From positions 507,001-571,000 of the forward strand of contig ABHI01000001.1 in assembly GCA_000171875.1 (NCBI GenBank): a DNA stretch of 64,000 bases. The letters run 5' to 3'. Below the pieces are notes generated by a model, which saw only the letters and a list, made by a program, of their open reading frames with translations, ran no database searches and was not told the DNA's origin. How positions within the stretch are numbered: the stretch's first letter is position 1; each line of letters opens with the position of its first letter. Source of the DNA: Flavobacteriales bacterium ALC-1 (GTDB lineage: Bacteria > Bacteroidota > Bacteroidia > Flavobacteriales > Flavobacteriaceae). Position numbers and translations under genes: made by a program. Below, in pieces: positions 53,426-61,966 of this stretch.

Positions 53426-54430
53426 TTGGGCTGGCTAAAAAAAGATCCTTTACAAATAATTGCGTTTCAAAGTTATGGAACCAATTCTCATTTTTACGCC
53501 AGAGGAAGAGCTCTAGAGGACGAGTCCATAAATTTAGAAGATCAGCATATATGGCATCTTATAGTCAATACTTGGAAACGGTTTGAAACTGACGAGATTA
53601 AACATGTTGGCTTAAATGTAAAACTACCTAACAACAAAATTATAAAAGTAACCACTGATAATGATGGTTATTTCGTTACCGAAGAGGATCTTGAAAATCT
53701 AGAAAATTTAACTAATGAAGAAGGTTGGTTATCTTTTGAGTTATCCTACGACGACCTTAATATAAAACGCACCATACAAAACGACAATAGGTTTCCTGGA
53801 GAGCTATTAATACCATCGCGCAATGCACAGTTTGGTGTTGTTAGTGATATTGACGATACCATTTTACATACAGGTGTTGTATCTATACTAAAATGGAGAG
53901 TGGTTTATAATTCTATTTTTAAACATGCCAAAAATAGAATTCCGTTAGAAGGAGCTGCAGACTTTTACCATAAGTTACACCTTGGATTTTCAGGCAGTAA
54001 TGCTAATCCCATTTTTTATGTGAGTCATAGTCCTTGGAATTTGTATCGTTATTTAGAGCTTTTTTTAAGGCAGAATAATTTTCCTAAAGGCCCTATTTTA
54101 TTACGAAGCTTTAGTAATTTTTTAAAGAAAAAATCACAAGATGAAAAGCCTCAAAAACAAAAAGAAATTCTCAATCTATTAAAAACCTATCCCAACTTAT
54201 CTTTCATTTTAATTGGCGATAGTGGTGAGCAAGATCCTGATATCTATATGGAAATTGCAGAATCATTCCCTGACCGAATTTTAGCAATTTATCTTCGTAG
54301 TGTTAAGCACAAAAAGAAAATGTTACGTGTAAGAGGACTTATAGAAAATTATAAAACTACAATGGTATTAATGGTAGAGAGTAGTGCTCAAGCTATTGAA
54401 CATGCAAAAGAAAATGGTTTTATTCAGTAA
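53426..54430 (+). CDS. APP1-type phosphatidate phosphatase (DUF2183)
   Basis: 334 residues from a TTG at 53426; a stop lies four codons upstream and no ATG is available near it. The catalytic DxDxT motif is DIDDT (141-145) in GVVSDIDDTILHTG; FYVSHSPWNLYRYLELFLR and FILIGDSGEQDPDIYMEIA are the other conserved blocks. In yeast APP1 this domain dephosphorylates phosphatidate; bacterial substrates are unproven. No signal peptide. Its stop touches the end of the convergent kinase gene. Confidence 0.85.
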   Translation: MGWLKKDPLQIIAFQSYGTNSHFYARGRALEDESINLEDQHIWHLIVNTWKRFETDEIKHVGLNVKLPNNKIIKVTTDNDGYFVTEEDLENLENLTNEEGWLSFELSYDDLNIKRTIQNDNRFPGELLIPSRNAQFGVVSDIDDTILHTGVVSILKWRVVYNSIFKHAKNRIPLEGAADFYHKLHLGFSGSNANPIFYVSHSPWNLYRYLELFLRQNNFPKGPILLRSFSNFLKKKSQDEKPQKQKEILNLLKTYPNLSFILIGDSGEQDPDIYMEIAESFPDRILAIYLRSVKHKKKMLRVRGLIENYKTTMVLMVESSAQAIEHAKENGFIQ

Positions 54431-55045
54431 TTAAAACAACCCATTAATCTGAGCATCAATTTTATTAATAATACCACCTAGATCTTCAGGTTCGGCAACA
54501 AAATCTAAATCATCTACATCGATAATAAGTAAATTACCTTTATCATATTTTGTAATCCAAGCTTCGTAACGCTCGTTAAGTCGACTTAAATAATCAATAC
54601 TAATTGTATTTTCATAATCACGACCACGTTTATGAATCTGAGATACTAAATTTGGAATAGAACTACGTAGATATATCAATAAATCTGGACCTTTTACAAA
54701 AGACTCCATAAGCTCAAAAAGCGATGAATAATTTTCAAAATCGCGATTAGTCATTAAACCCATAGCATGTAGGTTTGGCGCAAAAATATGTGCATCTTCA
54801 TATATAGTTCTATCTTGAATGATATCTTTACCACTATCATGAATCTGATTGACCTGACGAAATCTACTGTTTAAGAAATAGACTTGTAAGTTAAAGCTCC
54901 AACGTTCCATCTGATTATAAAAATCATCTAAATACGGATTGTCAACTACGTCTTCTAATTGGGCTTCCCATTTATAATGTTTAGCGAGTAATTTGGTGAG
55001 TGTAGTTTTCCCAGCTCCTATATTTCCTGCAACAGCGATGTGCAT
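54431..55045 (-). CDS. deoxynucleoside kinase
   Basis: 204 residues. P-loop GNIGAGKTTL at residues 7-16; the ERWSFNLQVYFLNSRFRQVN segment, then DIIQDRTIYEDAHIFAPNLH with the DR(S/T) motif and the lid RGRDYENTISIDYL identify the deoxyguanosine/deoxyadenosine kinase family. It salvages deoxynucleosides. The start is three bases after the stop of the upstream gene, so they are cotranscribed. Confidence 0.92.
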   Translation of the reverse strand: MHIAVAGNIGAGKTTLTKLLAKHYKWEAQLEDVVDNPYLDDFYNQMERWSFNLQVYFLNSRFRQVNQIHDSGKDIIQDRTIYEDAHIFAPNLHAMGLMTNRDFENYSSLFELMESFVKGPDLLIYLRSSIPNLVSQIHKRGRDYENTISIDYLSRLNERYEAWITKYDKGNLLIIDVDDLDFVAEPEDLGGIINKIDAQINGLF

Positions 55046-55048
55046 AAT

Positions 55049-55831
55049 TCAATCTATTTTTAGTTGGTATTGACGTAGTATTTTATCGTCGTAAATATAC
55101 AAGGTTTCATTGGTTACCAAAAACTGATTTATTAACAAATTTGGATGTTCAATTAGCTGAATTTCAGTTTCGTTTTTGGGTAAAACATAAAGTTGTTTTT
55201 CTTTTTTTAAAACCAAGTGCGCTTTACTAAAAGCCAAATTTTCAAAACCATCATTCTTATATTTAGCAATTAGACTTCCAAAGTAATTATAGATATACAA
55301 ATAGTTTTCTGTAAGCATATAGCAGTTATTGTAATCGCTTTTTAAGTCTAAAATTCTAGATTGCACAGGTACAGTTTTTAATCTTATCTTATTAGTTTTA
55401 TAATCATACAACTCTAACTGCTGTAAATCCTGGTTAAAAACCCAAAGTGTATTATCAAAACCTGTTGACACAAAGCTTACATTTTTATAGGGTTGAATTG
55501 TATTAAAGTCTATTTTATAAATCTCAGCTAAACGATTATCTAATATCACAACAGTATTGAAATCTTGGTAGAATAGATTTATCTTTAAAGAATTAAACGT
55601 ATTAGCAGAGCTTATCTTTCCGAGTTGAAAATTATTATAAGCGATTGTTGTGTCTTTAGTTTTCTTATGAAACGTATTGTCTTCTGTCGCATAATAGAGC
55701 GTTCCAAAAGTGTCAACCCCAAAAATGTTTTCGACTTCTAAAGCTGTTGAATCTTTTATGCTCGCCTTTATTTGATGTTGAGCAGTGCCTATAAAACCGA
55801 AAATAAAAAGTATGTAGACAATCTTTTGCAT
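55049..55831 (-). CDS. exported protein of unknown function (propeller-like)
   Basis: 260 residues. Short signal peptide (MQKIVYILFIFGFIGTAQ). The rest is repeated four-strand units such as VSFVSTGFDNTLWVFNQDLQ, QLELYDYKTNKIRLKTVPVQ and CYMLTENYLYIYNYFGSLIA, like a beta-propeller. No enzymatic motif. It sits between a two-component system and a deoxynucleoside kinase with which it shares an operon. Confidence 0.65.
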   Translation of the reverse strand: MQKIVYILFIFGFIGTAQHQIKASIKDSTALEVENIFGVDTFGTLYYATEDNTFHKKTKDTTIAYNNFQLGKISSANTFNSLKINLFYQDFNTVVILDNRLAEIYKIDFNTIQPYKNVSFVSTGFDNTLWVFNQDLQQLELYDYKTNKIRLKTVPVQSRILDLKSDYNNCYMLTENYLYIYNYFGSLIAKYKNDGFENLAFSKAHLVLKKEKQLYVLPKNETEIQLIEHPNLLINQFLVTNETLYIYDDKILRQYQLKID

Positions 55832-55891
55832 ATAGTAGAATCAATAATTGAGAAAATTACAAAAATTGCTCCACTTTACTTCTAAATTACT

Positions 55892-56575
55892 TTATACCGT
55901 CAACTTATACCCAAAGCCTCGAACATTAATAATCTGAATATTCTCGTCGTCTTTTAGTTTTTTACGAAGTTTAGAAATAAACACATCCATGCTTCTGGCC
56001 GAAAAGAAATCGTCCGTTCCCCATAGTTTGTTAAGTATTAATGAACGGTCTAAAACTTGATTTTTATTTTTTATAAGGTGAAATAGTAAGTGTGCTTCGC
56101 GATGTGTTAACTGTACAAGTTCATTATTTTTAAACTGTAAATTTTGTTTAGGAAAATCGAACGTATAATTACCAATCTCTAAAACTTTGGACGTTTTCTG
56201 AACTTTAGTTCTGCTAATAAGATTATGGATTCGAACAATAAGCTCTTCCATACTAAAAGGCTTTTTGAGGTAATCATTTCCACCTATAGAAAACCCTTCA
56301 ACAACATCTGCTGTTTGAGACTTTGCAGTTAAAAATATAATAGGAATAGCATCATCAATAGCTCTAATTTCTTTTGCTAAAGTAAAGCCGTCTTTTTTGG
56401 GCATCATAACATCTAAAACCAAAATCTCAGGAGATTCAGATTTATAAGCTTCAAAAGCTTTTTCTCCATTATCACATAAAATGACTTCAAAATCTCGTGT
56501 TTCAAGACTCTCTTTTATGATTTGCCCTAATGCTGCTTCGTCTTCTGCTAATACTAATTTTATACTATCTACCAT
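55892..56575 (-). CDS. OmpR-family response regulator
   Basis: 227 residues. Receiver domain with acidic pocket E11/D12 (LAEDEAA), phosphoacceptor D55 in VLDVMMPKKDGF, and Lys in GGNDYLKKPFS. The C-terminal winged helix (LTHREAHLLFHLIKNKNQVL; RSMDVFISKLRKKL; VRGFGYKL) binds DNA. It overlaps the kinase gene by 11 bases; the pair resembles RprXY-type systems of Bacteroidota. Confidence 0.94.
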   Translation of the reverse strand: MVDSIKLVLAEDEAALGQIIKESLETRDFEVILCDNGEKAFEAYKSESPEILVLDVMMPKKDGFTLAKEIRAIDDAIPIIFLTAKSQTADVVEGFSIGGNDYLKKPFSMEELIVRIHNLISRTKVQKTSKVLEIGNYTFDFPKQNLQFKNNELVQLTHREAHLLFHLIKNKNQVLDRSLILNKLWGTDDFFSARSMDVFISKLRKKLKDDENIQIINVRGFGYKLTV

Positions 56576-58037
56576 TTGGAAGCGTAATATTAAATGTGGT
56601 TAAATTTTTATTTAAATCTAAGGTTATTGAACCATCATGTTTATCGATAATCGTTTTGGTATAATACAAACCGATACCAAAACCTTTTACATCGTGGGTA
56701 TTACCTTTTGGTACACGATAAAATTTTTCAAAAATGCGTTCTTTATTAGCTTTAGTTAAGGTATTGCCGTTGTCTGAAATTAGAATGTCAAACATATACG
56801 CTTTCGGAATTAAGTCTATAGAAATAATATTTCCTCCATATTTAACAGCATTATCTAATATGTTATTTATGGCATTCTCAAAATGAAATACATCAATATT
56901 TGTCTTTAAGTTTTCAACCTTAAAACTCGTATTGAACCTCTTTTCTGGAAATTGAATCCTATAACGATCAACTACAGAATCTAATAACTCTACAATATTA
57001 ACAGACTCCTTATTTAATTCTAAATTATCACTATCTAATGTTGCTGTTTCTAATAATTTTTCGACCATAACGTTGAGCTTACCTAACTGCTCTGAAGACA
57101 TATTAATGTACTTTTTAGTTTTTTCTTTATCTTCAATAGCATTAAAACTATTGATACTTTCTAAGGCGACTCCGATAGTCGCAATAGGTGTTTTAAACTC
57201 ATGAGTAATATTACTGATAAGGTCATTTTTAACTTCAGCTAATTGTTTTTGATGTCTTATAATTTTTAATAAATAAAATAGGCAACTAATAATAGCTAGC
57301 ACTAAAAGAGTAGAAATTAAAATACCCCCTAGACTTCGTTTTAAAATGGTTCCCGTTTCATTAGAGAATCCTAGTTTAAGCAAGCTGTTTTCTGGTAAAA
57401 ATGCAGATTCAGATTCTACATAGATGTTATGTTCATCAGAATCAATATTAAACAGTTTATTTGTGTGTTTTATCTTTTTGTTAAAAAAAGTTTTGCTAGG
57501 TATATCATGAAAATAGGATAGGTGATGATCCAAATTAAGGTTTTTTCTTTGCAAATCTTTATAGAGAAGTTTGTTCACTTTTCTAACATCTAAAGAATCG
57601 TTTTGTAATGAGATGAAAATCTTAGTTGTAAACAACTCAAAGTTTTCAAGGCTTAGTGAGTCACTTATGAGTTCTGCATGCAATGAATCAGATTTAAAGC
57701 CTTTAAAAACTTTCAAACCATCCATTTCTCCAATTTTAATAGAATCTAACTCACCTCTTTGACTTTCAATATTTTTAATAAATGCAGATAAATTATTTTC
57801 ACTTTTAAAAGTGTGGCTTTGTATAGAGTCATTATAGGCAAATGCTACAGAAGTTTCTTTAGCTAAACTTGCATAATAATCATCGACTGCTTTATCAAGA
57901 CTTATCTGAACATCTCTAATTAATTGCTGTTTATTGGTTTGGTAATTCTTGTAGTTCCAATAAACCTGAATTCCTATAGTAGCAAGAATAACTGAGATAA
58001 TTATGTATAAAATATATCTATATAATTTATCATTCAT
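56565..58037 (-). CDS. membrane sensor histidine kinase
   Basis: 490 residues. Membrane segments at about 8-27 and 235-258 bound a periplasmic sensor domain of about 200 residues that resembles no domain I recognise. The H-box is LISNITHEFKTPIATIGVAL, the N-box ENAINNILDNAVKYGG, and the G-boxes ISDNGN and GFGIGLYYTK. It should phosphorylate the response regulator encoded downstream. Upstream lies a triple TTAAC repeat (58078-58102). Confidence 0.94.
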   Translation of the reverse strand: MNDKLYRYILYIIISVILATIGIQVYWNYKNYQTNKQQLIRDVQISLDKAVDDYYASLAKETSVAFAYNDSIQSHTFKSENNLSAFIKNIESQRGELDSIKIGEMDGLKVFKGFKSDSLHAELISDSLSLENFELFTTKIFISLQNDSLDVRKVNKLLYKDLQRKNLNLDHHLSYFHDIPSKTFFNKKIKHTNKLFNIDSDEHNIYVESESAFLPENSLLKLGFSNETGTILKRSLGGILISTLLVLAIISCLFYLLKIIRHQKQLAEVKNDLISNITHEFKTPIATIGVALESINSFNAIEDKEKTKKYINMSSEQLGKLNVMVEKLLETATLDSDNLELNKESVNIVELLDSVVDRYRIQFPEKRFNTSFKVENLKTNIDVFHFENAINNILDNAVKYGGNIISIDLIPKAYMFDILISDNGNTLTKANKERIFEKFYRVPKGNTHDVKGFGIGLYYTKTIIDKHDGSITLDLNKNLTTFNITLPNGR

Positions 58038-58077
58038 ACTTCAAATGTAGATTTAAAAGTTAAGTATTACTAATCGG

Positions 58078-58102
58078 TTAACACTCGTTAACGTTGATTA
58101 AC
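58078..58102. repeat. three TTAAC direct repeats at 10-bp spacing
   Basis: TTAAC occurs at 58078-58082, 58088-58092 and 58098-58102, exactly one helical turn apart, 41 bases upstream of the histidine kinase ATG. Regularly spaced direct repeats are typical binding sites of OmpR-family regulators, such as the one encoded by this operon. They could also serve the divergent gene at 58161. Confidence 0.5.
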
Positions 58103-58160
58103 GCTAGTTTTAAAAATGATGTTTGATATTTGTGGAATCAATCAACCAAAATATTATTTT

Positions 58161-58997
58161 ATGAAAAACATAATACTAATCGTTTTAACATTTTTAGCTA
58201 TTAATGGTAAATCCCCAGATCCAATTCCATCTAAAGAAGTAAATGTGCTTTTTGTTGGAAATAGCCTAACCTTTTATCACGAAATGCCACAAATGGTGCA
58301 AGAAATGCTAAATGAAACAAGTTCTAATATAAAAATTGATCAAGTCACTTTTCCAGGAATGTTTCTAGGTTGGCACTTAGATAAAACTATTTTAACTGAG
58401 GATGAAGAAAGTATTAGTGTTCGTGACAAATTTGAAACTGAAATTACGGAATCCGAAAAAAAATTATCAGAAAAAAAATGGGATATTATTATTTTACAAG
58501 AAGGAACGATAAGAGTATTAATACCTGAATTGCGACATCTAGTAGTTGATTCTTCCATAAAGAAGATAAAGAAGTTTGTGAATAATCCAGACTGTAGATT
58601 TATATTATTCAATACTTGGGCATCGAAAACTGAATATCCAGAAGAATACTGTCATCCTGGATTTTTAATAGATGAATCATTAGAGAAAAATAAAAAATAT
58701 TGTTCGGATCAAATAGAAAATTTAGAAGACCATACTAATGTTATCAATCAAGCTTATCAAGAACTCGCAGATAATAACAACATAGAGAAATCAAATAATG
58801 GTAATCTATTTTTAAAAATTCGTGAAAAACATCCAGAAATTGAATTGTTTGATGATTCATTTCATCCTTCTAAATATGGTTCATTCCTAAATGCTTGCGA
58901 ATTTTATCAAATTTTTTCTAATAAAAAAGTAACTGATTTAAAATATAATGGTGATATAGAACCAAGAATTGCAGAATCATTAAAAAAGGCATTGTAA
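58161..58997 (+). CDS. exported SGNH-hydrolase-like protein
   Basis: 278 residues from ATG 58161 (signal peptide MKNIILIVLTFLAINGKS); the open frame begins earlier at 58116, but that gives a poor N-terminus. VLFVGNSLTFYHEMPQMVQE is SGNH block I with the Ser nucleophile, WDIIILQEGT a middle block, and ELFDDSFHPSKYGSFLNACE holds the Asp-His pair. Related to the lipoprotein at 11603-12229. The substrate is unknown. Confidence 0.75.
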   Translation: MKNIILIVLTFLAINGKSPDPIPSKEVNVLFVGNSLTFYHEMPQMVQEMLNETSSNIKIDQVTFPGMFLGWHLDKTILTEDEESISVRDKFETEITESEKKLSEKKWDIIILQEGTIRVLIPELRHLVVDSSIKKIKKFVNNPDCRFILFNTWASKTEYPEEYCHPGFLIDESLEKNKKYCSDQIENLEDHTNVINQAYQELADNNNIEKSNNGNLFLKIREKHPEIELFDDSFHPSKYGSFLNACEFYQIFSNKKVTDLKYNGDIEPRIAESLKKAL

Positions 58998-59049
58998 TAT
59001 GTCTTAAATACTAGCTTATAAAATAAATATTAATCATAATAACAACAAA

Positions 59050-59907
59050 ATGACAACAATTATTAGAGTAGTAGTTTTAGCATTAACTGTAGCGCTTACA
59101 AGTGTTAATGCTCAAGATTTTCAAGGTGTTGCGACCTATAAAACGCAACGGCAAATAGATATTAAATTGGACAGTACTCAAGTTAATAGTGAAATGCATG
59201 CTCAAATGATGGAGATGATGAAAAAACAATTTCAGAAAACATTCCATCTCACCTTTAATAAAGAAGAGTCTTTATATAAAGAGGAAGTGAGTCTAGATAA
59301 GCCACAAGCAGCAGCTGGTGGATTTCAGGTTGTTATGGTAGGTAACGGTGGAGGTTCTGATGTGTTATATAAAAACACAAAAGATCAACGCTATGCAGAT
59401 CATAAAGACACCATGGGGAAAATATTTTTGGTTAAAGATGATATTGAGAAAATTGAGTGGAAATTAGAAGCTGACTCTAAATATATTGGAGAATATCAGT
59501 GTTATAAAGCCACTTATACAAAAATGGTAGAAAAACCAAGAGAATTTTCTAACAGTAGTACCACTAAAGAAACTGAGGAAGAAGATAAAGAACCAGAAAT
59601 GATTGAACGTATAGTGACTGCATGGTACACGCCTCAAATCCCTGTAAATAATGGACCCGCAATGTACCAAGGTTTACCTGGCCTAATTTTAGAAATCCAT
59701 GATGGTAAGCTTACTGTAATTTGCAGTAAAATTGTTATTAACCCTGAAGAAAAGGTGGTGATTAAAGAACCTACAAAAGGTAAAGAGGTTAATCAGAAAA
59801 AATATGATGAGATTATGGAGAAAAAAGCTAAGGAAATGATGGAGCGTTATAGAACTAGAGATAATGGTCGTGATGGAGAAAGTTTTAGCATAACAATTGG
59901 AGGTTAA
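59050..59907 (+). CDS. GLPGLI-family protein, copy 1
   Basis: 285 residues. Signal peptide about 1-21 (ALTSVNAQ). DFQGVATYKTQRQIDIK opens the family domain and FNKEESLYKEE is a shared block. The name-giving motif is MYQGLPGLILEIHDGK, followed by INPEEKVVIKEPTKGKEVNQ. The family is common in Bacteroidota, often in tandem with TonB-type receptors, as here. Function unknown. Confidence 0.9.
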   Translation: MTTIIRVVVLALTVALTSVNAQDFQGVATYKTQRQIDIKLDSTQVNSEMHAQMMEMMKKQFQKTFHLTFNKEESLYKEEVSLDKPQAAAGGFQVVMVGNGGGSDVLYKNTKDQRYADHKDTMGKIFLVKDDIEKIEWKLEADSKYIGEYQCYKATYTKMVEKPREFSNSSTTKETEEEDKEPEMIERIVTAWYTPQIPVNNGPAMYQGLPGLILEIHDGKLTVICSKIVINPEEKVVIKEPTKGKEVNQKKYDEIMEKKAKEMMERYRTRDNGRDGESFSITIGG

Positions 59908-59976
59908 GCTAAAAATCTGAAAATCATAGTATTGTTAATTTTGTTATAATTATAATTATTTTGTTTAATTATTATG

Positions 59977-59984
59977 TAAATTTG
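59977..59984 (+). promoter_or_regulatory. promoter -7 box before GLPGLI copy 2
   Basis: TAAATTTG matches TAnnTTTG and lies 28 bases before the ATG at 60013, showing that copy 2 can be transcribed separately from copy 1. Confidence 0.5.
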
Positions 59985-60012
59985 TTAAACAAAATTAATT
60001 AACATCAATATT

Positions 60013-60852
60013 ATGAAATCAGCCATTTTTAAATTTAGCTTAATAGCATTAGTATTTTTAGTTTCATTAGCATCTAGCAAAAATGAGTTAATACTTGAAC
60101 AAGAGTTTCAAGGTAAAGCCTATTATTTCTCAAAATCTAAAATGGATCTGGGTAGTTTTGGAGCTAGAATGAGTGAAGAACAAAAGAAGCAAATTGCAGC
60201 TCGCTTAAAGAATAGATTAGAAAAAACGTACGTTCTAACTTTTAATAAAGAAGAGTCTATATTTACTGAAGATGATAAATTAGATGCTATGTCTGGTGCT
60301 ACAGATTCTTGGGGGAAAAATTTCACACCTGGTGAACAGTATAAAAATGTGAAAACAAATTCTCAAATACAAGAACAAGAATTTTACGGTAAACAATTCT
60401 TAGTTAAAGATAAATTGCAGCCAATAGAATGGAAAATGGGTACTGAAACAAAACAGATTGGAAACTATATGTGTTTTAAAGCAACGGCTTCTGTAGCAAC
60501 AAATGAATTGACTTGGTACAATTTCTCTTGGGACAGGGTTAGAAATACTGAAAACAAATCTGACTCTGATGAAGTAGAAATAAAAATGACAGAAATTGAA
60601 GCGTGGTACTCACCTCAAATCCCTGTTGGTCATGGGCCATTAGAATATTGGGGACTTCCTGGGCTAATCCTAGAAGTAAGTGCTGGTAATACAACCATGC
60701 TGTGTTCTAAATTAGTTTTAAATCCAGAAGAAAATGTAGAGATAACTGCTCCTGAAAAAGGTAAGGTCGTCACTAAGAAAGAATACCAAGAAACGATTAC
60801 TAAAAAAATGAAAGAATTTAGAGACAATCGCGGAGTAAGAAGAAGAGGTTAA
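60013..60852 (+). CDS. GLPGLI-family protein, copy 2
   Basis: 279 residues. Signal peptide about 1-22. FQGKAYYFSKSKMDLGSFGA, FNKEESIFTEDDKLDA and the exact EWKMGTETKQIG shared with copy 3; GLPGLI motif in YWGLPGLILEVSAGN. Closer to copy 3 than to copy 1, so it probably arose by a later duplication. Function unknown. Confidence 0.9.
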   Translation: MKSAIFKFSLIALVFLVSLASSKNELILEQEFQGKAYYFSKSKMDLGSFGARMSEEQKKQIAARLKNRLEKTYVLTFNKEESIFTEDDKLDAMSGATDSWGKNFTPGEQYKNVKTNSQIQEQEFYGKQFLVKDKLQPIEWKMGTETKQIGNYMCFKATASVATNELTWYNFSWDRVRNTENKSDSDEVEIKMTEIEAWYSPQIPVGHGPLEYWGLPGLILEVSAGNTTMLCSKLVLNPEENVEITAPEKGKVVTKKEYQETITKKMKEFRDNRGVRRRG

Positions 60853-60945
60853 TTTTATTAACATAAGTTTAACTAAAGACGATTTAACTTTCTATCATCT
60901 TTGGAGTCTTACTCATGATAAAACAACATTATATTCAATCTAAAG

Positions 60946-61860
60946 ATGAAGAAATCAGTTTCAAAATTCGCATTATTACTATTAGCAGTATGTCTTAGTA
61001 CTGTATCCTTTGCTCAAGATTTTCAAGGCAAAGCTTATTATATGTCTAAGACTACCATGGATTTAGATCAATGGGGAGGACGAGAAATGAGTCCTGAGCA
61101 AAAAAAGAGAGTTGAAGAACGTATGAAAAGCTTTTTAGAAAAAGAGTACATACTTACGTTCAACAAAGAAGAATCTATTTATAAAGAAGACGAAAAGCTT
61201 GAAGCTCCAGGAGGCAGAAGAGGTTTCGGAGGTTTTGGTTCTATGGGTGGAGGCCCTAAATACAAAAATGTAAAAGGGAAAGAATTATTACAAGCCCAAG
61301 AATTTTTTGGAAAACAATTTCTAATTAAAGACGAACTTAAAAACCTTGAATGGAAAATGGGTACTGAAACTAAGCAAATTGGTCAATACACATGTTTTAA
61401 AGCTACCGCAACAAAAACAGTAGATCAATTTGATTGGAGAAGTATGAGACGTCGAGGCGGAAAAGATGGTGAAAAGAAAGAGGGAGATAAAGTTAAAGAT
61501 TCAACAAAAACTGGTGATAAAGCTGACGCAGATTCTAATGACCCAATGAGTGAAATAGAAGTACCCAAAACAATAGAAGTTGTGGCTTGGTACACACCAC
61601 AGATACCTATTAATCAAGGTCCAGATGATTATTGGGGTTTACCTGGATTAATATTAGAAGTTAATGCAGACAGAACAACTATTTTATGTACTAAAATTAT
61701 AATGAATCCTGAAGAAAAAGAAGATATCGATAAACCTTCTAAAGGAGACGAAGTAACACAAAAAGAGTATACTGAAATCATTACCAAGAAAATGGAAGAA
61801 ATGCGACAAATGTATGGAGGTCGTGGCAGAGGAGGTCGTGGCGGAGGTCGCAGAAATTAA
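60946..61860 (+). CDS. GLPGLI-family protein, copy 3
   Basis: 304 residues. Signal peptide about 1-23 (STVSFAQ). FQGKAYYMSKTTMDLDQWGG, EWKMGTETKQIGQYTCFKAT and YWGLPGLILEVNADR. It carries two low-complexity parts: a Lys/Asp-rich insert at about 170-205 and a Gly/Arg-rich tail ending GRGRGGRGGGRRN, unlike the other copies. A weak hairpin (GTGGCTTA / TAAGTCAC near 61884-61906) follows. Directly upstream of the barrel protein gene. Confidence 0.9.
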   Translation: MKKSVSKFALLLLAVCLSTVSFAQDFQGKAYYMSKTTMDLDQWGGREMSPEQKKRVEERMKSFLEKEYILTFNKEESIYKEDEKLEAPGGRRGFGGFGSMGGGPKYKNVKGKELLQAQEFFGKQFLIKDELKNLEWKMGTETKQIGQYTCFKATATKTVDQFDWRSMRRRGGKDGEKKEGDKVKDSTKTGDKADADSNDPMSEIEVPKTIEVVAWYTPQIPINQGPDDYWGLPGLILEVNADRTTILCTKIIMNPEEKEDIDKPSKGDEVTQKEYTEIITKKMEEMRQMYGGRGRGGRGGGRRN

Positions 61861-61966
61861 TTAAAAATATAACCATGTAAAAAGTGGCTTACATAGCTTA
61901 AGTCACCTTTAACCTTACTTAGTTTATGCTAAGTATAATCAATCAAATAAAACCAAACAATTACAG

